A stretch of DNA of 64,000 nt, from positions 325,485,938 to 325,549,937 of the forward strand of contig CM061141.1 in NCBI GenBank assembly GCA_030789695.1, read 5' to 3'. A model generated the notes under the pieces. The model was not told where the DNA came from. It was given only the letters and a program-made list of their open reading frames with translations, and searched no databases. Every line of letters begins with the position of its first letter. Position 1 is the first letter of the stretch. This document shows, in pieces, positions 43,336-54,321 of this stretch. Origin of the DNA: Scilla litardierei. Taxonomy: Eukaryota > Streptophyta > Magnoliopsida > Asparagales > Asparagaceae. Position numbers and translations under genes: made by a program.

Positions 43336-43690
43336 CAACCGATCGGGTGAGTTCCCACCTGATCGGTTGGGATGTATCAGATACAAGCCGCATCTGTCCC
43401 CTAATAAACCGATCGGGTGAAGAATGGAGAGACCGGGTGACAGACCGGGTGATCTGGGGAGAAGTCTCGAAATTTTTTTGGGAAATATCAACCGATCGGT
43501 TGAGTTAGAGCGCGATCGGTTGAGGCGACCGGGTGAGCAACCCCCAATTCTCGGGAAAAATTTGGTAAACGGTCAACCGATCGGGTGACTATTCACCCGG
43601 TCGGTTCACCTGTAGCTGTTGGCTGACAGGAAACTTTCGAAATTGGCCTACCTGATCGGGTGAGAACTCACCCGATCGGTTCAGTTTCGC
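43336..43690. repeat. Internal palindrome array of Athila-1
   Basis: ACCGATCGGGTGA and CACCCGATCGGTT boxes in facing pairs, as in the LTR. It also shares non-palindromic flank with the LTR array (GGTTCACCTGTAGCTG here, GGTTCATCTGTAGCTG near 25645), which points to true homology with the LTR promoter region rather than chance. Confidence 0.85.
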
Positions 43691-43693
43691 CCC

Positions 43694-43701
43694 TATAAAT
43701 A
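43694..43701 (+). promoter_or_regulatory. Internal TATA box upstream of the Athila-1 third ORF
   Basis: TATAAATA in a CCCTATAAATACCCC context a few bases after the last palindrome, the same arrangement as in the LTRs. A subgenomic transcript for the third ORF could start about 30 bp downstream. Confidence 0.6.
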
Positions 43702-44146
43702 CCCCTACCGCACGACGACAGCCACCCGACCCCCGAAAATCCCCTTCACGCGGCTACACACTCTCCAACTGTCGAATCGACCTTCTCCAACCAACATACT
43801 GCCCCTAAACCCTCATCCCCACTCACTCCCATACTTCCCCACCCCCGCCACCTTGCCATCGTCGACGTTCCATCATCAAAACACCCAAACCCTAACCCTA
43901 GCCCCCAAAATTTTTGAAAACCTGTTTCTTGTCGGATCAGCGAGCGGCGGCTTCCCGAATTGCTCCCTCCTACTACGCGAGTCCCCCGGGAGCTTGATCT
44001 TGCTACATTGATGGGTAACACTCTTCCACTCTACACATCTCTTACTTTATCTGTAATATCCTAAATTGGTGTTGTACCTGCTTCACTTGCTCTATATTCA
44101 TCATAGGCACGCCCCCACTTTCCTTTTCGCCACCCACATAGTCACC

Positions 44147-45301
44147 ATGTATAAGAAAGGGAAAGAGATTGCATCATCTTCGCGCCGTGATCCGCTCTAC
44201 GGCCCCTTTTCTCCCTCTTTCCTTGGCATAAACCCTTCTACGGAAGAACAGTCTGACCGTTTGCGAGCACTACTTCATCGCCCGATGAGACCTACACTCT
44301 TCGCCGATCGCCCCACACTCGAAGCTCTAGGGCTTTCGAACGGCGTCGCCAGAATTTTCAACTGTATCGGGTGCCATACCCTCTCTTACATCCATGCTCA
44401 CACACACAGAAATCTCACGCTTGAATTCCTCAGTTCCCTTGAGGTGTTTGATGGGGGTTTCTCCTTCCGCGCTTTCAACTGCGATTTTTCTCTAAGTTTC
44501 ATCGAGTTGAACAATATCCTCAATCTCCGCCACCCCGATCTTAATACTGAACATTCTACCCACGATCGAACTGACATCTACTCTCAATTTCGGGCTGATG
44601 GTGTTTGGCAACGGTTTACCCGGTACACCACCTTTCCACCCGAGGCTCTTGCCTCCTACATTATTCACCCATGTTACCGCCTCGCCCATTGCATCCTCGC
44701 CAACACTTTTTTCGCCCGCGTAGATGTGTCCACTGTATCTAGGGATGAGCTCTTCTTCCTCTACGCCATGTCCGATGACAGGATCCTTGGGCACATCCCT
44801 ATGCCCATAAACGCCGCTCATTGGATCATCCACGAAATTTTTGCTGTTAGCCGCGCCAATTCTGGATCCATCTGTTGTGGTGGGATGATCACCCTTATTA
44901 TCAGCTGTGTTTTGAGAGTGCCACCCGACCTCCCTATTTTGCCTGGACGTAGCCGTATTGATCGCGATTACTTGATCGATATCAATATGCTCACTCCCTT
45001 CGGTGAAGACCGCGCTGTCTACCTCTATGGCCCCGCCTGCGCACCTTTCGCGATCATGCCACCTTTAGCCCCTTTGCAGCTACCCTACCCCCCATCTCAT
45101 CTGCCTTGGGAGTTTTACCCTGATCCTTGGTATTCTCCACTGGTGCATCTACCACCCTTGGATCCTCCCGATTGGCACCCAACTGTCGGCCCATCTGGTG
45201 CGATTTTTCTCCACCACAGCCCCCCTGGTGCACATCGATCCACCCGTGCTCCAGCCTGTCGCCCCTCCTTCCCCCATAGGCACGCCCTCCTCTTCCTCTG
45301 A
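44147..45301 (+). CDS. Athila third ORF, plant retrotransposon ORF1-like protein
   Basis: 384 residues from the ATG at 44147 (CACCATGT context); the open frame reaches back to 44066. Residues about 50-130 match the conserved Athila ORF family (THRNLTLEFLSSLEV, FSFRAFNCDFSLSFIELNNIL), followed by helical segments (DELFFLYAMSDDRILGHIPM, then LIISCVLRVPPD) and a Pro/His-rich tail. No clear signal peptide or membrane span. Its central part resembles the Sirevirus third ORF in spacing and character. Intact although pol of the same element is doubly frameshifted. Function unknown. Confidence 0.78.
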   Translation: MYKKGKEIASSSRRDPLYGPFSPSFLGINPSTEEQSDRLRALLHRPMRPTLFADRPTLEALGLSNGVARIFNCIGCHTLSYIHAHTHRNLTLEFLSSLEVFDGGFSFRAFNCDFSLSFIELNNILNLRHPDLNTEHSTHDRTDIYSQFRADGVWQRFTRYTTFPPEALASYIIHPCYRLAHCILANTFFARVDVSTVSRDELFFLYAMSDDRILGHIPMPINAAHWIIHEIFAVSRANSGSICCGGMITLIISCVLRVPPDLPILPGRSRIDRDYLIDINMLTPFGEDRAVYLYGPACAPFAIMPPLAPLQLPYPPSHLPWEFYPDPWYSPLVHLPPLDPPDWHPTVGPSGAIFLHHSPPGAHRSTRAPACRPSFPHRHALLFL

Positions 45302-47011
45302 GGATTCTTTCATTCACTATTCCCCACCCTCCTCCCCCTCCCCCCTACCATTCTAGTACCAGCGAATCCGATTGACTCCCCCTTGCATATTTCTGCATTT
45401 CACGATCACATTTTATTCGCTAGCACTGTCATGTCTAGCTTGGGGGACGTCTATTTTGGTGTGTTGTGTTGTTTTGTTTTGTTTTCTCTCATTTTTGTGC
45501 GCATGCTTGTTTTTCCCCTTTTGAGTGTCGTGTCGTTTGGTTTTATTTCTATTTTCGTGCCGTGTGGTTTGATTTTGATTTTTCTTTATTTTCAGTTTCA
45601 TCTCTGTGTTTTTCTCGTTTTTATTTCTTTTTGTGTCGGTGCGTATTCCCCCCATCTTCATTGCCCTCCCGTACTCACTCATATTGCATTGAGGGCAATG
45701 CAAACTTCAGCTTGGGGGAGTCGCACTGTGTGCGCCATTTGAGTCTTTCTTTTTCGTTTTTGTGTCGTTTTTATCGTGTTTTTTTTTCTTTTTTTTCTCT
45801 TCTCTTCTTTTTATCTCTTTCTCCTAGAGATGAACCCTATGATGAATCGCCACAAAATCACACACACCTAGCATGGCATCGATAATCACATTCACTTACC
45901 CTAGGATTTCGAGTTCTCTTGCATTTCACGCATCGTGGGTCCACTTAGCTTTTTGTGAGTCGTGCGTCGTGCCTAGTTGTTTGGTGTGCTTCTACTTCGT
46001 GATTTTACTTTATATACCTATCCAGGAATGACCCCTAGATTATCATGCTTCGATTTGAATATGCGGTATTTATTTTCTCTGTCTGCTTCTGCATGCTATA
46101 TATATATATCGTATACTTCAATTCGCATGTGTCGGGATTCCACAATTAAGGACTAGGATAACCCATTTAGCCCATGCTCTATTTAGCGAGAATAGTTTCC
46201 TTTGCCCAAGTGTTTAGATTCCGATTTCGTTTTTGTTTTATTTGGTGCAAATCCCCTCGTCGTGTACCGTTCTCCCACTTGGGAGAGTACACATGTGTAC
46301 AGCCAAAAACCCAAAAATCCAAAAAAAAGGAGAAAAGAAAAGAAAAACCCAAAAAGAAAAGAAAAGAAAAATTTTGTATAGCCAAAAAGCCAAAAAAAAT
46401 AATACAAATACCCACAACCCAAAAAAATTTCAAGTGTGAATATTTTTCCTTTCTACCGAGAATAAAGGGAAGGCGAGAATTTGCACCGAGTGTTCTACTC
46501 CACATCATCTCAACCCCCATCGTTTTCGAAAACACTTGGCTTAGGAACTTTTTAGCTAGTATCTAGGCTATAGTGGCGTGATTTCCTTGACCCTAGTTGT
46601 GGAATCCCCGATGCATGATACGCTTCTATTCTTATACTCTTCTCATGCATGCATGAACTAATATTCACCGCAATTTCAAATTCGAATCGGTATTTGGGTC
46701 ATTTCCTGGATTTGCGTATATGAGCTTATAGCACATTGTAGAAAGCGACGCCATTTGCTAGCACACGACCGCACTCACACGCGCTTCACCGCGTGGGCCC
46801 ACGACACTTATTTGGACTCGTTTTCCTAGGTTTAATGATGTGATTTGACGTTTGCTTGCTTGGTGTGTCGTTTTCGATTTTTGTTGGCTCTGACGGACGA
46901 TCTAGGATATAGAGTTTTCTTTTTCTCTCTTCCTCTCTATTTTTTCCCCTCCGAGCTCCTACTCTCACTCGTCTTCCTCGAGGACGAGGAAGAGTTCAGC
47001 TTGGGGGATTT
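45302..47011 (+). other. 3' non-coding region of Athila-1 with two palindrome-plus-polypurine motifs
   Basis: No gene. At 45694-45720 CATTGAGGGCAATG is followed by CAGCTTGGGGGAG. At 46296-46440 there is an A-rich stretch in CCAAAAA/AAAAGAAAA style. At 46967-47011 TCCTCGAGGACGAGGA is followed by CAGCTTGGGGGAT, the polypurine tract that abuts the 3' LTR. A TA run lies near 46102-46111. Confidence 0.7.
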
Positions 47012-48596
47012 TGACGTGCGTATATATTTCGTATATTCACGCACGTTTTCTTTTGTGTTTCTCCGTATTTTCCGCCGTCTTTTATTCGTTTTCTCGTATT
47101 TTCTCGTTTTCTTTCACTTTTCTTTGTTTCTCCATGTTTGCAGGAGATTGCCCGCGTAGGGGACGTTTAACGATGATATCATGAGTCCCCGGAGCAACGG
47201 GATGAGTCACGCGTGATCCAGGGGGTCAAACGACGAAGAATACATCTTTCAGCCCCTCACCTGGTCGGTTGGTCATCTCCAACCGATCGGGTGTTGCACG
47301 CGTGCACCACCCGGTCTCAGCCGGAGCTCAAGTGGAAGTCACCCGACCGGTTCACAGGCCGGTTCAACGGGGGCCGATTCTCTGTCTTTTCGAGCCAAAT
47401 TCCAACCGATCGGGTGACTCTCACCCGATCGGTTCATCTGTAGCTGATGCTGAAGAGCCGAAGACACGGGCACCCAACCGATCCCTTCACCCGATGGCGC
47501 CAAGATCCAACCGGTCACTCCAAGAACTCAACCGATCGTTTCATGTGACCGGGTGAAAGTTCGCCGTTTTCTGTTTAATATTTGTAACGGATCACCCGAT
47601 CGGTTGACTTGTCAACCGATCGGGTGATGCGAGATCCTATAAATAGGACCCCTAGGGTTCCAGAAACGGGGAGCTGCTAGTTTTTACTGTTTTCTCCTAT
47701 TTGTGACGGCTGTAATTACTCTTTTATTGTAAGTTTTCAGATATTTCTTAAACTTTAGTATTATCTTAATTGCTCTACTACCTTCGCATTTCAATTGCCT
47801 GATTATGATTTCAACGGTTCATTTTCGTTTAGATCGCTTTTTAATGAATATTTGTGAGTAGTTCCCAAATCTGGGATTTTGGCGGAAACCCCTTCGGGGG
47901 CTCTTCCCGATGCATCCATATGGTTAGGAAATCGATAGGGATTAGGAATCTAACGGTTACGCGGGGCGTTTCATTGTCATCGGTGGGAAAAAGACCGCCT
48001 TTGACCGTTGGACCAAGGGGGAATAAACTTGGCGGTTGACCCCTAGCCATAGCTCACGCCCATAGCGTAGACGCCGAGTCCTAGTGCGCGGGAGCGGCAA
48101 GATGAGACGTTGGGAGTTATCGTTGCGAGCTTAGTGCTCCCGGAATCGATCAGTGTTAATGGACACGGGAGTGCCCACTGATCGAATCCGGGAAGTCCGG
48201 TGTATCATCCTGGGCACCGACCGGAATATCGGGCCCATGGGATGCCGGTACCACTTTCAGAGGCAACGTCTCACCATTAGACCCTAATTCCGATCGCCAT
48301 CCTACCCGTAGGCCGTATCGACGAGAGTCTCTCGTTGGAGTGGAAACCAAAGTCTCGGGTTTATTTTCTTATTGTTCATACCTTGCATTCTTTTCTCGTG
48401 ACAACCCATCAACTGATTCGGGCTAGCTCGTCCACGGGGTGATTTCGGTCCTCCTTGACACAAGCACATCCTAGCCTCCCAGTGTTCGACCCCCAATCCA
48501 CACTACAACACCGTGCGCTTGCGGTTACAAATATCTAAACCCTCACGCTGGTCCCCCGGCCTTCTTCGCGACATAGCGAACCGGGGGCGCTGGTCA
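47012..48596 (+). repeat. 3' LTR of Athila-1
   Basis: 1585 bp, direct copy of 25233-26818. Palindrome array 47257-47634, TATAAATA 47638-47645, hairpin about 48138-48192. The following atatt (48597-48601) is the right target duplication. Confidence 0.95.
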
Positions 48597-48601
48597 ATAT
48601 T

Positions 48602-48795
48602 CCTATCGACATTCGAACGATTGTGACAATTTTACCCCAAATTATTCTCGACCATTTTGATAGCTAGGTGATTGGAAGGAGACACTGTCATTGTTCCTCC
48701 CTGAGTTCGATACCCGCTCGCCACTACGACGTGCGCTTGCGGTAAGACTACGAGTCGCTTGTCCCGGGTGCGTATGCATACCGGGGCATCGATCA
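48602..48795 (+). repeat. 5' LTR of Athila-2, part 2
   Basis: The last about 195 bp of the LTR that begins at 23619, separated from it by Athila-1. It ends CGATCA, then AGTTTT and a primer site, the normal Athila LTR-end arrangement. Confidence 0.75.
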
Positions 48796-48801
48796 AGTTT
48801 T

Positions 48802-48819
48802 TGGCGTTGTTGCCATGGA
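48802..48819 (+). promoter_or_regulatory. Degenerate primer binding site of Athila-2
   Basis: TGGCGTTGTTGCCATGGA differs from the tRNA-Asp complement at four positions, three of them C/G-to-T/A transitions typical of methylated DNA decay. Confidence 0.8.
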
Positions 48820-50084
48820 GGTGTTTCCCGTTGGGTGCCAATTTGTCACAATTAGGTTGATTAGACTACGAAGAAAAAAAAATTAACAAAAAGAAATTTT
48901 TACCCTCGCCACCATTATTATCATTTCTATATTCTCTTGTGCCACTGATATTTTTCTTCAGGTATTTGTCTTTGTTGATCAGGTTATCCAGAAAGCACAA
49001 TAATGAGTACAGACTCTGACATGCAACACAATGAAACTTTTGCATCCCTGCTGGAGGAACTCGTGTATGAAGTTCAGACCATGGGACCTATTGCCATCAA
49101 TATAAAGGACCACCTTGAACAACTATTCGCCACCTACATCATTGATTAACTCTCCCCAGAAGGAACAATCAAAGGCAGCATTAGGGTCGATATTAGAAAT
49201 GATAAGCTGTATCTGGAAGTTGACGGAGTCCCTCAGCCGCCAATGAATGAAGTCATCGAAACATGCACCGAAAAGATCAACGCTCGATAAGAGCTACCTT
49301 GGGATACCCACGTTCAGGGAAGTATATTTGATAAATCCTTTTGTGACACCAGTTTATACACTGAATTATCCTTTGATGGCAGGTGAGAACAAGAGGAGAG
49401 CAATAGTTCAATTGATTTGGGAGCAGAGTTACCTGAGCAGCTGAGAGAGGATACCACGGAGATAGCCACCACTATTTATTTCATATATTTCTATAGACGA
49501 TCCTCTGTGGAATACTTTTAATATGAGTGTGAAATTTTTGCAACGAACTGATGTATCCTATTCTCTGCAGGGTATAGGTGGAGTCCTTGTGGGAATGCTG
49601 GAGGATGCATTGCTGGAGTTCGTTGGTGTCCGTGGACATACGTGCCTGGCCGAGCCACAGAAAGAGCAGTTGGAGCAGTTGCCTACACCGGCAAAGATAC
49701 TGGATCCGCCTTTTGCTATAGGTGATATCAATCCAGTAGTGTAAAATTTTATGTTTTAAATAAACACGAATCCTCTCGACAGCGAAAGGACCGTATAGAT
49801 TTGATTGAATAAATATCACCTCATATGACGGCAACAAAAATTTTTACACCCCAAACCCATTATATATATTAATTTTCCTCTTCATATTTTGATGTGTCAC
49901 ATCCTTTTTGCTCACCACCCATCGAGCATTTCTTTCAAGTGAATACTCACATTCTTATTCATTTGACTCAATCTCGCTTAGCAAAGCCGTGACATTTTTG
50001 ATCGAGTCATTTGAATAGGATTGTTTGGCATAAGCTTGAGGGAAAGCGCTCTCATGCATCATTGTATTTGCAAGTAGTTGCATT
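48820..50084 (+). other. Internal remnant of Athila-2
   Basis: About 1.26 kb without gag, pol or 3' LTR. A small reading frame from the ATG at 49003 runs 95 codons to 49290 with one internal stop (49147-49149). A second open stretch lies at 49523-49744. Neither product is recognisable. The sequence ends abruptly where the Tat 3' LTR tail begins, so a deletion removed the rest of Athila-2. Confidence 0.6.
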
Positions 50085-50218
50085 AACAGCAAGTTTAGCC
50101 TCCACTCCCAGTTAATCACCTGTCAAATAGCCTTCCCTGATCCCATCATCAGCTTAACCACCGTGCCCTTGATTCCCATTAATACAAATTCATTGTACGT
50201 GGGTTCTACCCCGCAACA
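50085..50218 (+). repeat. Tail of the Tat 3' LTR (134 bp)
   Basis: Matches 13963-14096 over its whole 134 bp with a few substitutions and no gaps, ends in CA and is followed by gtaat, the Tat target duplication. The rest of the 3' LTR is absent. Confidence 0.9.
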
Positions 50219-50444
50219 GTAATTATTGAAAATGAATTTTTATCGAAATTGTTTTGAGTGTTGGAGGAGATCTGAAAATACAGAAATACATTATAATTAG
50301 TCTCGTGCTTAAAAATATTTTTATAGGAATTTTTGAAATCAGTTTTGCTATAAAACTCTTGACCATCATTTATAAAGTAACAATTTTTTTTAAAATGCGT
50401 AAAAAATACGTAAAGTGAAGTGTTGAAAAATACTGGTCGTTACA
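50219..50444 (-). repeat. Tekay/Del-like LTR remnant, part 2 (LTR-A)
   Basis: The reverse complement starts TGTAACGACC at 50444 and aligns with the start of the + strand LTR at 56939 (shared AGAGTTTTATA, AAAAATATTTT, AAAATTCATTTTCA). It is the outer end of the LTR into which the Tat element jumped. Confidence 0.75.
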
Positions 50445-53294
50445 AACATGCCAACCCATTCCATTAAATCCTCATTCATTTCATATCTTCAATTTATATT
50501 AAAACTTTTATCTACATATTTACCTATATAAGCTCTCCCCCTTGCTCTTTCATTTAACCCAGGCCTCTTCTCTCTTTCCCCCGAAGCCTGCACCAAACGA
50601 ACCCAAGCCCCTCTCTTCAGCTCTCTCTCTCAACTCTCATTTTCTCTCTCCCTACCCTCGCTCACCCTCGCCTGAGACCCCTGACCCAAGGTCCCCGCAT
50701 CCCCTCTCACCCACGCCAGATAACCGATCGCTGCCCCCTTGCTCAGCATCGCCTCATGCTTCCACGACGACCCACCGCCATCTTCGAACTCACCGAGTCG
50801 ACGGTGAACGCAGCAGCAGCCCCAGCTCCGCCGGTCTTCGCCACAATGCTCCCCCACCGTAACCGCCACCTTTCGATAACCTGTCGTGTCTGACAACCCG
50901 TAGCGAAGGTGCAGACCCTGCCTCTCTCTGCCATCCACCGAGAGCCCCAGGGAGCCCTGACACCGCCGTGGCCATTTCCTCGCCCCACCACATGCCGTCG
51001 CCACCTCCTCGCCATCCACACGCCGCCGTCGCCGCGGACAGCTCCCCGACGCCCCCTAACCACGCACAGGCCACCCCTACCCTCTATGACTTCACCGCCG
51101 TAGGCCCTACGTCGTCCGCCGTCGACCGCTGCCCTGCCTTCGTCGCTGCTGCAAAAGCCGTCGTCGTCCGCCGCCTTGCCGTCGTCCGCCGCCTTGCCGT
51201 CGTCGACCGCCGCGTCAAACACACCACCGCTGCATGCGTGAGTAATGACGGAGGTGAGTTATTTTTAAAAATGTATTTTTTATATACGTATCCGTATAAA
51301 CTAGTATAATACGTGTATATATGTATATAAATGAGTTTTATCGGTTTTAAAATGATAATAAATAATATGCAAGTCAGAAAATTACAAGGCCAGCTTCAGA
51401 AAATCAGAAATGATGTTCTGGATCCAATGGCACTAGTTTCATATCAATCAGACATGTAGATTTTCCATAATGAATTTTTAAGCCTAAAATTTAAATACAT
51501 TGGTCTCATTTAAAAATTCATAAATTGTTGTTTTCATGTAAACTGATATGTGGAAAAATTATATGTTGTAGTACTCTTCGAGACGGTCATTGTGACCGCT
51601 CACTTGGTACTTTCTGATGCAGATTGCACCCAGAAGAAATTATTGAACAAATACGATAACTAATTAAAATTAGTTTTTAAATTGATTTTGAGCTTTTAAA
51701 AATTATATAAAATACCAGAAACTTCAGAAAAATATTTCCTCCTTAAGTAAAATTATTTTCCTTATATCTAGCCTATTAAAAATTTAGAACGTTTTTCAAC
51801 ACCAGTTCAATCAATTATAAAATCAAAACGATCCAGTTAAATAGATAGAAAATAGTGTGTTCGTTAACCGATTGTTTCTTGTGTTTACAGGTACTGATTC
51901 TTGTGCACCAACTCCCATGGAAGCCCTAGCTTCAACCTCGTCTTGCTACAACGATCTCGATATCTGTAAGTCACGTTAATTCTAACTTTAGAAATTTAGA
52001 TGTGCACTAGTATGAACTTAGGACATGACATCTAGTCTCGGAACAGTTATTAACCTGAACAGATGGCTAGAGACCTAACTAAATAGGAAATGAATCAACT
52101 ATAGAGCGACTTTGACTTGAACGTATGACATCGCTAACTTTCAACTTAGATGGTTGTAGCACACGACCATCTACTTGGGTAAACGGTGTACTAATTGACA
52201 ACCACATGCTCGAAGCATGGAATCAACATCTTTGTTGGACCTGTCTTCATCCTTATCTTTCTGGAATCAACGTCGTGTTGCTTGTCACTTAAACACCATG
52301 CATGCACTTTGGATACACTTATTGTATGATTGCTCACGTTTAAATAGTCGCATCAATTGTTGCATGACATGTATATGACTCATGAATTGTCGAACGCAAT
52401 ACTTGTGTAGAATATCTCGGGGTACACCATTGTGGAATATCTTGTGATGCATCTTGTGGAATAACTTGTGAAACATCTTATGGAATAGCTAGTGGTACAT
52501 CTTGTGGAATAACTTGTGGAATATCTCGTAATAAACTTGTACTTAGTAGACATCATAGACACTTGGGTTTTGGGGTAACTTATAATTGCGGAAGTGTGGG
52601 AGCGACTAGTCCAGACCTTGTTGTAAACGTGCGGTTTCTAGCAACCCGTCATAGTAGCCGGTGATAACCATCACAGATCACAGATTATTGCATAATTTTC
52701 ATAGCATAGTTCGCCTGGGTAACACCGGTGGCAAGAGGGGGGCTCTTGGTTGCTCACTGTACATCCCTTTATAAGTCACGAACTAGACTAGGCACAGTTA
52801 CTCTCTATTGTCATGGACATCACATTATTGCTATTGTCATGGTCACTCTTGTACGTTACTATTTGTACTTGCTCAGTCACCTTTACTTTACTTGTCTCAC
52901 ATGCCTGCTCGTCTACTTTACTTTACTTGTCGCACTTGCATGTTTGACTAGATGTACTTTACTTGTCGCACTTGCATGCTTGCATGTTCCTACTTTACTT
53001 TACTCCTTTGCCTGCATGTCTGCTCTTATTTCACTTATTGCACTAGCATGATAGTCTCTAAAATGCTTAATATAGACTGCTCCGTACTTTTGCACTACTT
53101 TATGTCTATTGGTAGAATTATGTGACTTACCTACGGTTCCATGTTTCGTGGCACCGCAGACGATGCACAGCTTGGCATAGAGGCTCCTGAGAGCCAGAGT
53201 TCATCCCTGAGATTACAGTAGTATAGTTCTTTTAGTGGCACCTTTCCTGTTGTACTTCTCATCTTCATTTAATCTTGTTGTATTAATTTGTACT
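50445..53294 (+). repeat. Degenerate Tekay/Del-like LTR block (LTR-C)
   Basis: Non-coding. It has a TATATAAG box at 50525, then a Pro-codon-rich, C-rich leader (50540-51240) that opens ORFs on both strands without recognisable products, then AT-rich sequence bounded by GGTGAGTT (51253) and TTTACAG (about 51890) that looks like a leader intron. Weak 60-bp-scale repeats follow at 52900-53010. Organisation parallels 56939-59650. No host gene seen. The left border is unclear. Confidence 0.5.
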
Positions 53295-54204
53295 TGTCAT
53301 GCCCCGCTTCCCATTATACCTGGGAGCGAGGACGCGAGCGGGTCCGCATGGACTGAAGCGGTGAAGCTCTAACCCAATAAGCATCTATGAATAACACCTT
53401 TCGTAGGAACTTGCATGCAACTCAGAACAACAGAAATATTAAAGCCAACATCCAGATAAAGTACACAATAATAAAAGGGCCCCAAGCATGGCCTACAACG
53501 ATAACGATACAAGATAAGTGGGTACACACCCAACAAACAACAGCTGAGAAAATAAAATAACTGCAACGGTAGAAATCAGTAACTGGTCCACGGTAGGGTG
53601 GACTTCAGGATCAGTAGAATCTTGGTCTATTGGATCACTCTGATCCAGCAACTTGTCCTCCCGGTAACCTGTCTCGTAACCTGACTTACATTCAAACAAC
53701 ATGAATGTATGTCAGTAAAGGTCCTGCAGAAAATGATTAGAAGAGAACCCTTGGCAAGATATATAACAAGTTATATATGGCAGTTTACAGCAGTTAAAAG
53801 AATTTACACTAGCATGCATTTCTATTATAAAAAAGAAATGTAGCAGTTAAAGCAATTATGAAAATTTACACCAGCATGGTAGTTCTATTATAAGCATTAA
53901 CATGGCAGTTAAATAATGTAACAGCAGTCTGTAATTTAACTTTCTTTTTCAATTGTTTAACTGTGTGTACAAGTCCGTGACTAAGGCCCCCGTCGTTAGA
54001 CGAATAGTAAGTGAATTCATCTTCAAGTGCCCCCGAAGGCGACCCGTTTACTACCGACTAGTGCCCGAGAACCCAACCCCACCCACGTGTACTTCCTGGA
54101 CCACGAGCCAGTATGCTAATCCGTCATATACTGGAACACGAGCCCAGACTAGTCACATGTGACATTACTGGAACACGAGCCAGGCTAGTCACATGTGACC
54201 GATG

Positions 54205-54321
54205 AGAATAGCCAACTAATAGCCAACGACATGTAACAACTGGTAGCCAACGACAACTGGTAGCCAACGACATGTAACAACTGGTAGCCAACGACAACTG
54301 GTAGCCAACGGCATGTAACAT
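54205..54321. repeat. Minisatellite, unit about 18-26 bp
   Basis: About six copies of TAGCCAACGAC/G, spaced by ACTGG or ATGTAACAACTGG, alternate in short and long units. Confidence 0.85.

Larger units (their letters stand above)
43141..44146 (+). other. Athila-1 spacer between pol and third ORF
   Basis: About 1 kb: AT-rich start, palindrome array (43336-43690), TATAAATA box (43694-43701), then about 450 bp of C-rich leader up to the third ORF. Organised like a complete promoter. Confidence 0.75.
25233..48596 (+). mobile_element. Athila-type gypsy element Athila-1, interrupted by Sirevirus S2
   Basis: LTRs of 1586 and 1585 bp, target duplication atatt on both sides (25228-25232, 48597-48601), a tRNA-Asp primer site at 26825 and a polypurine tract before 47012. 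Without S2 it is about 10.9 kb. The order is LTR, a short unrecognised region in place of gag, RT-RNase H-integrase (frameshifted), internal palindrome array with TATA box, third ORF, long 3' region, LTR. By eye the LTRs differ at about 45 positions (near 3%), so it is clearly older than S2. Confidence 0.93.
12921..50218 (+). mobile_element. Tat-type Ty3/gypsy element, hollowed out by later insertions
   Basis: The borders are the TG at 12921 and the CA at 50218, flanked by gtaat on both sides (12916-12920 and 50219-50223). Its own sequence is 12921-16184 (5' LTR, gag), 22334-23618 (protease, linker, tandem repeats) and 50085-50218 (last 134 bp of the 3' LTR). RT, RNase H, integrase and most of the 3' LTR are missing. 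The two foreign blocks are a gag-only element and the Athila stack. Confidence 0.85.

Noticed and set aside
50542..51309. Possible host gene encoding a Pro/Ser-rich protein
   Set aside because: Low-complexity product, open in several frames on both strands, and the same kind of leader recurs in the other LTR blocks (about 57660-58110, 55380-55870).
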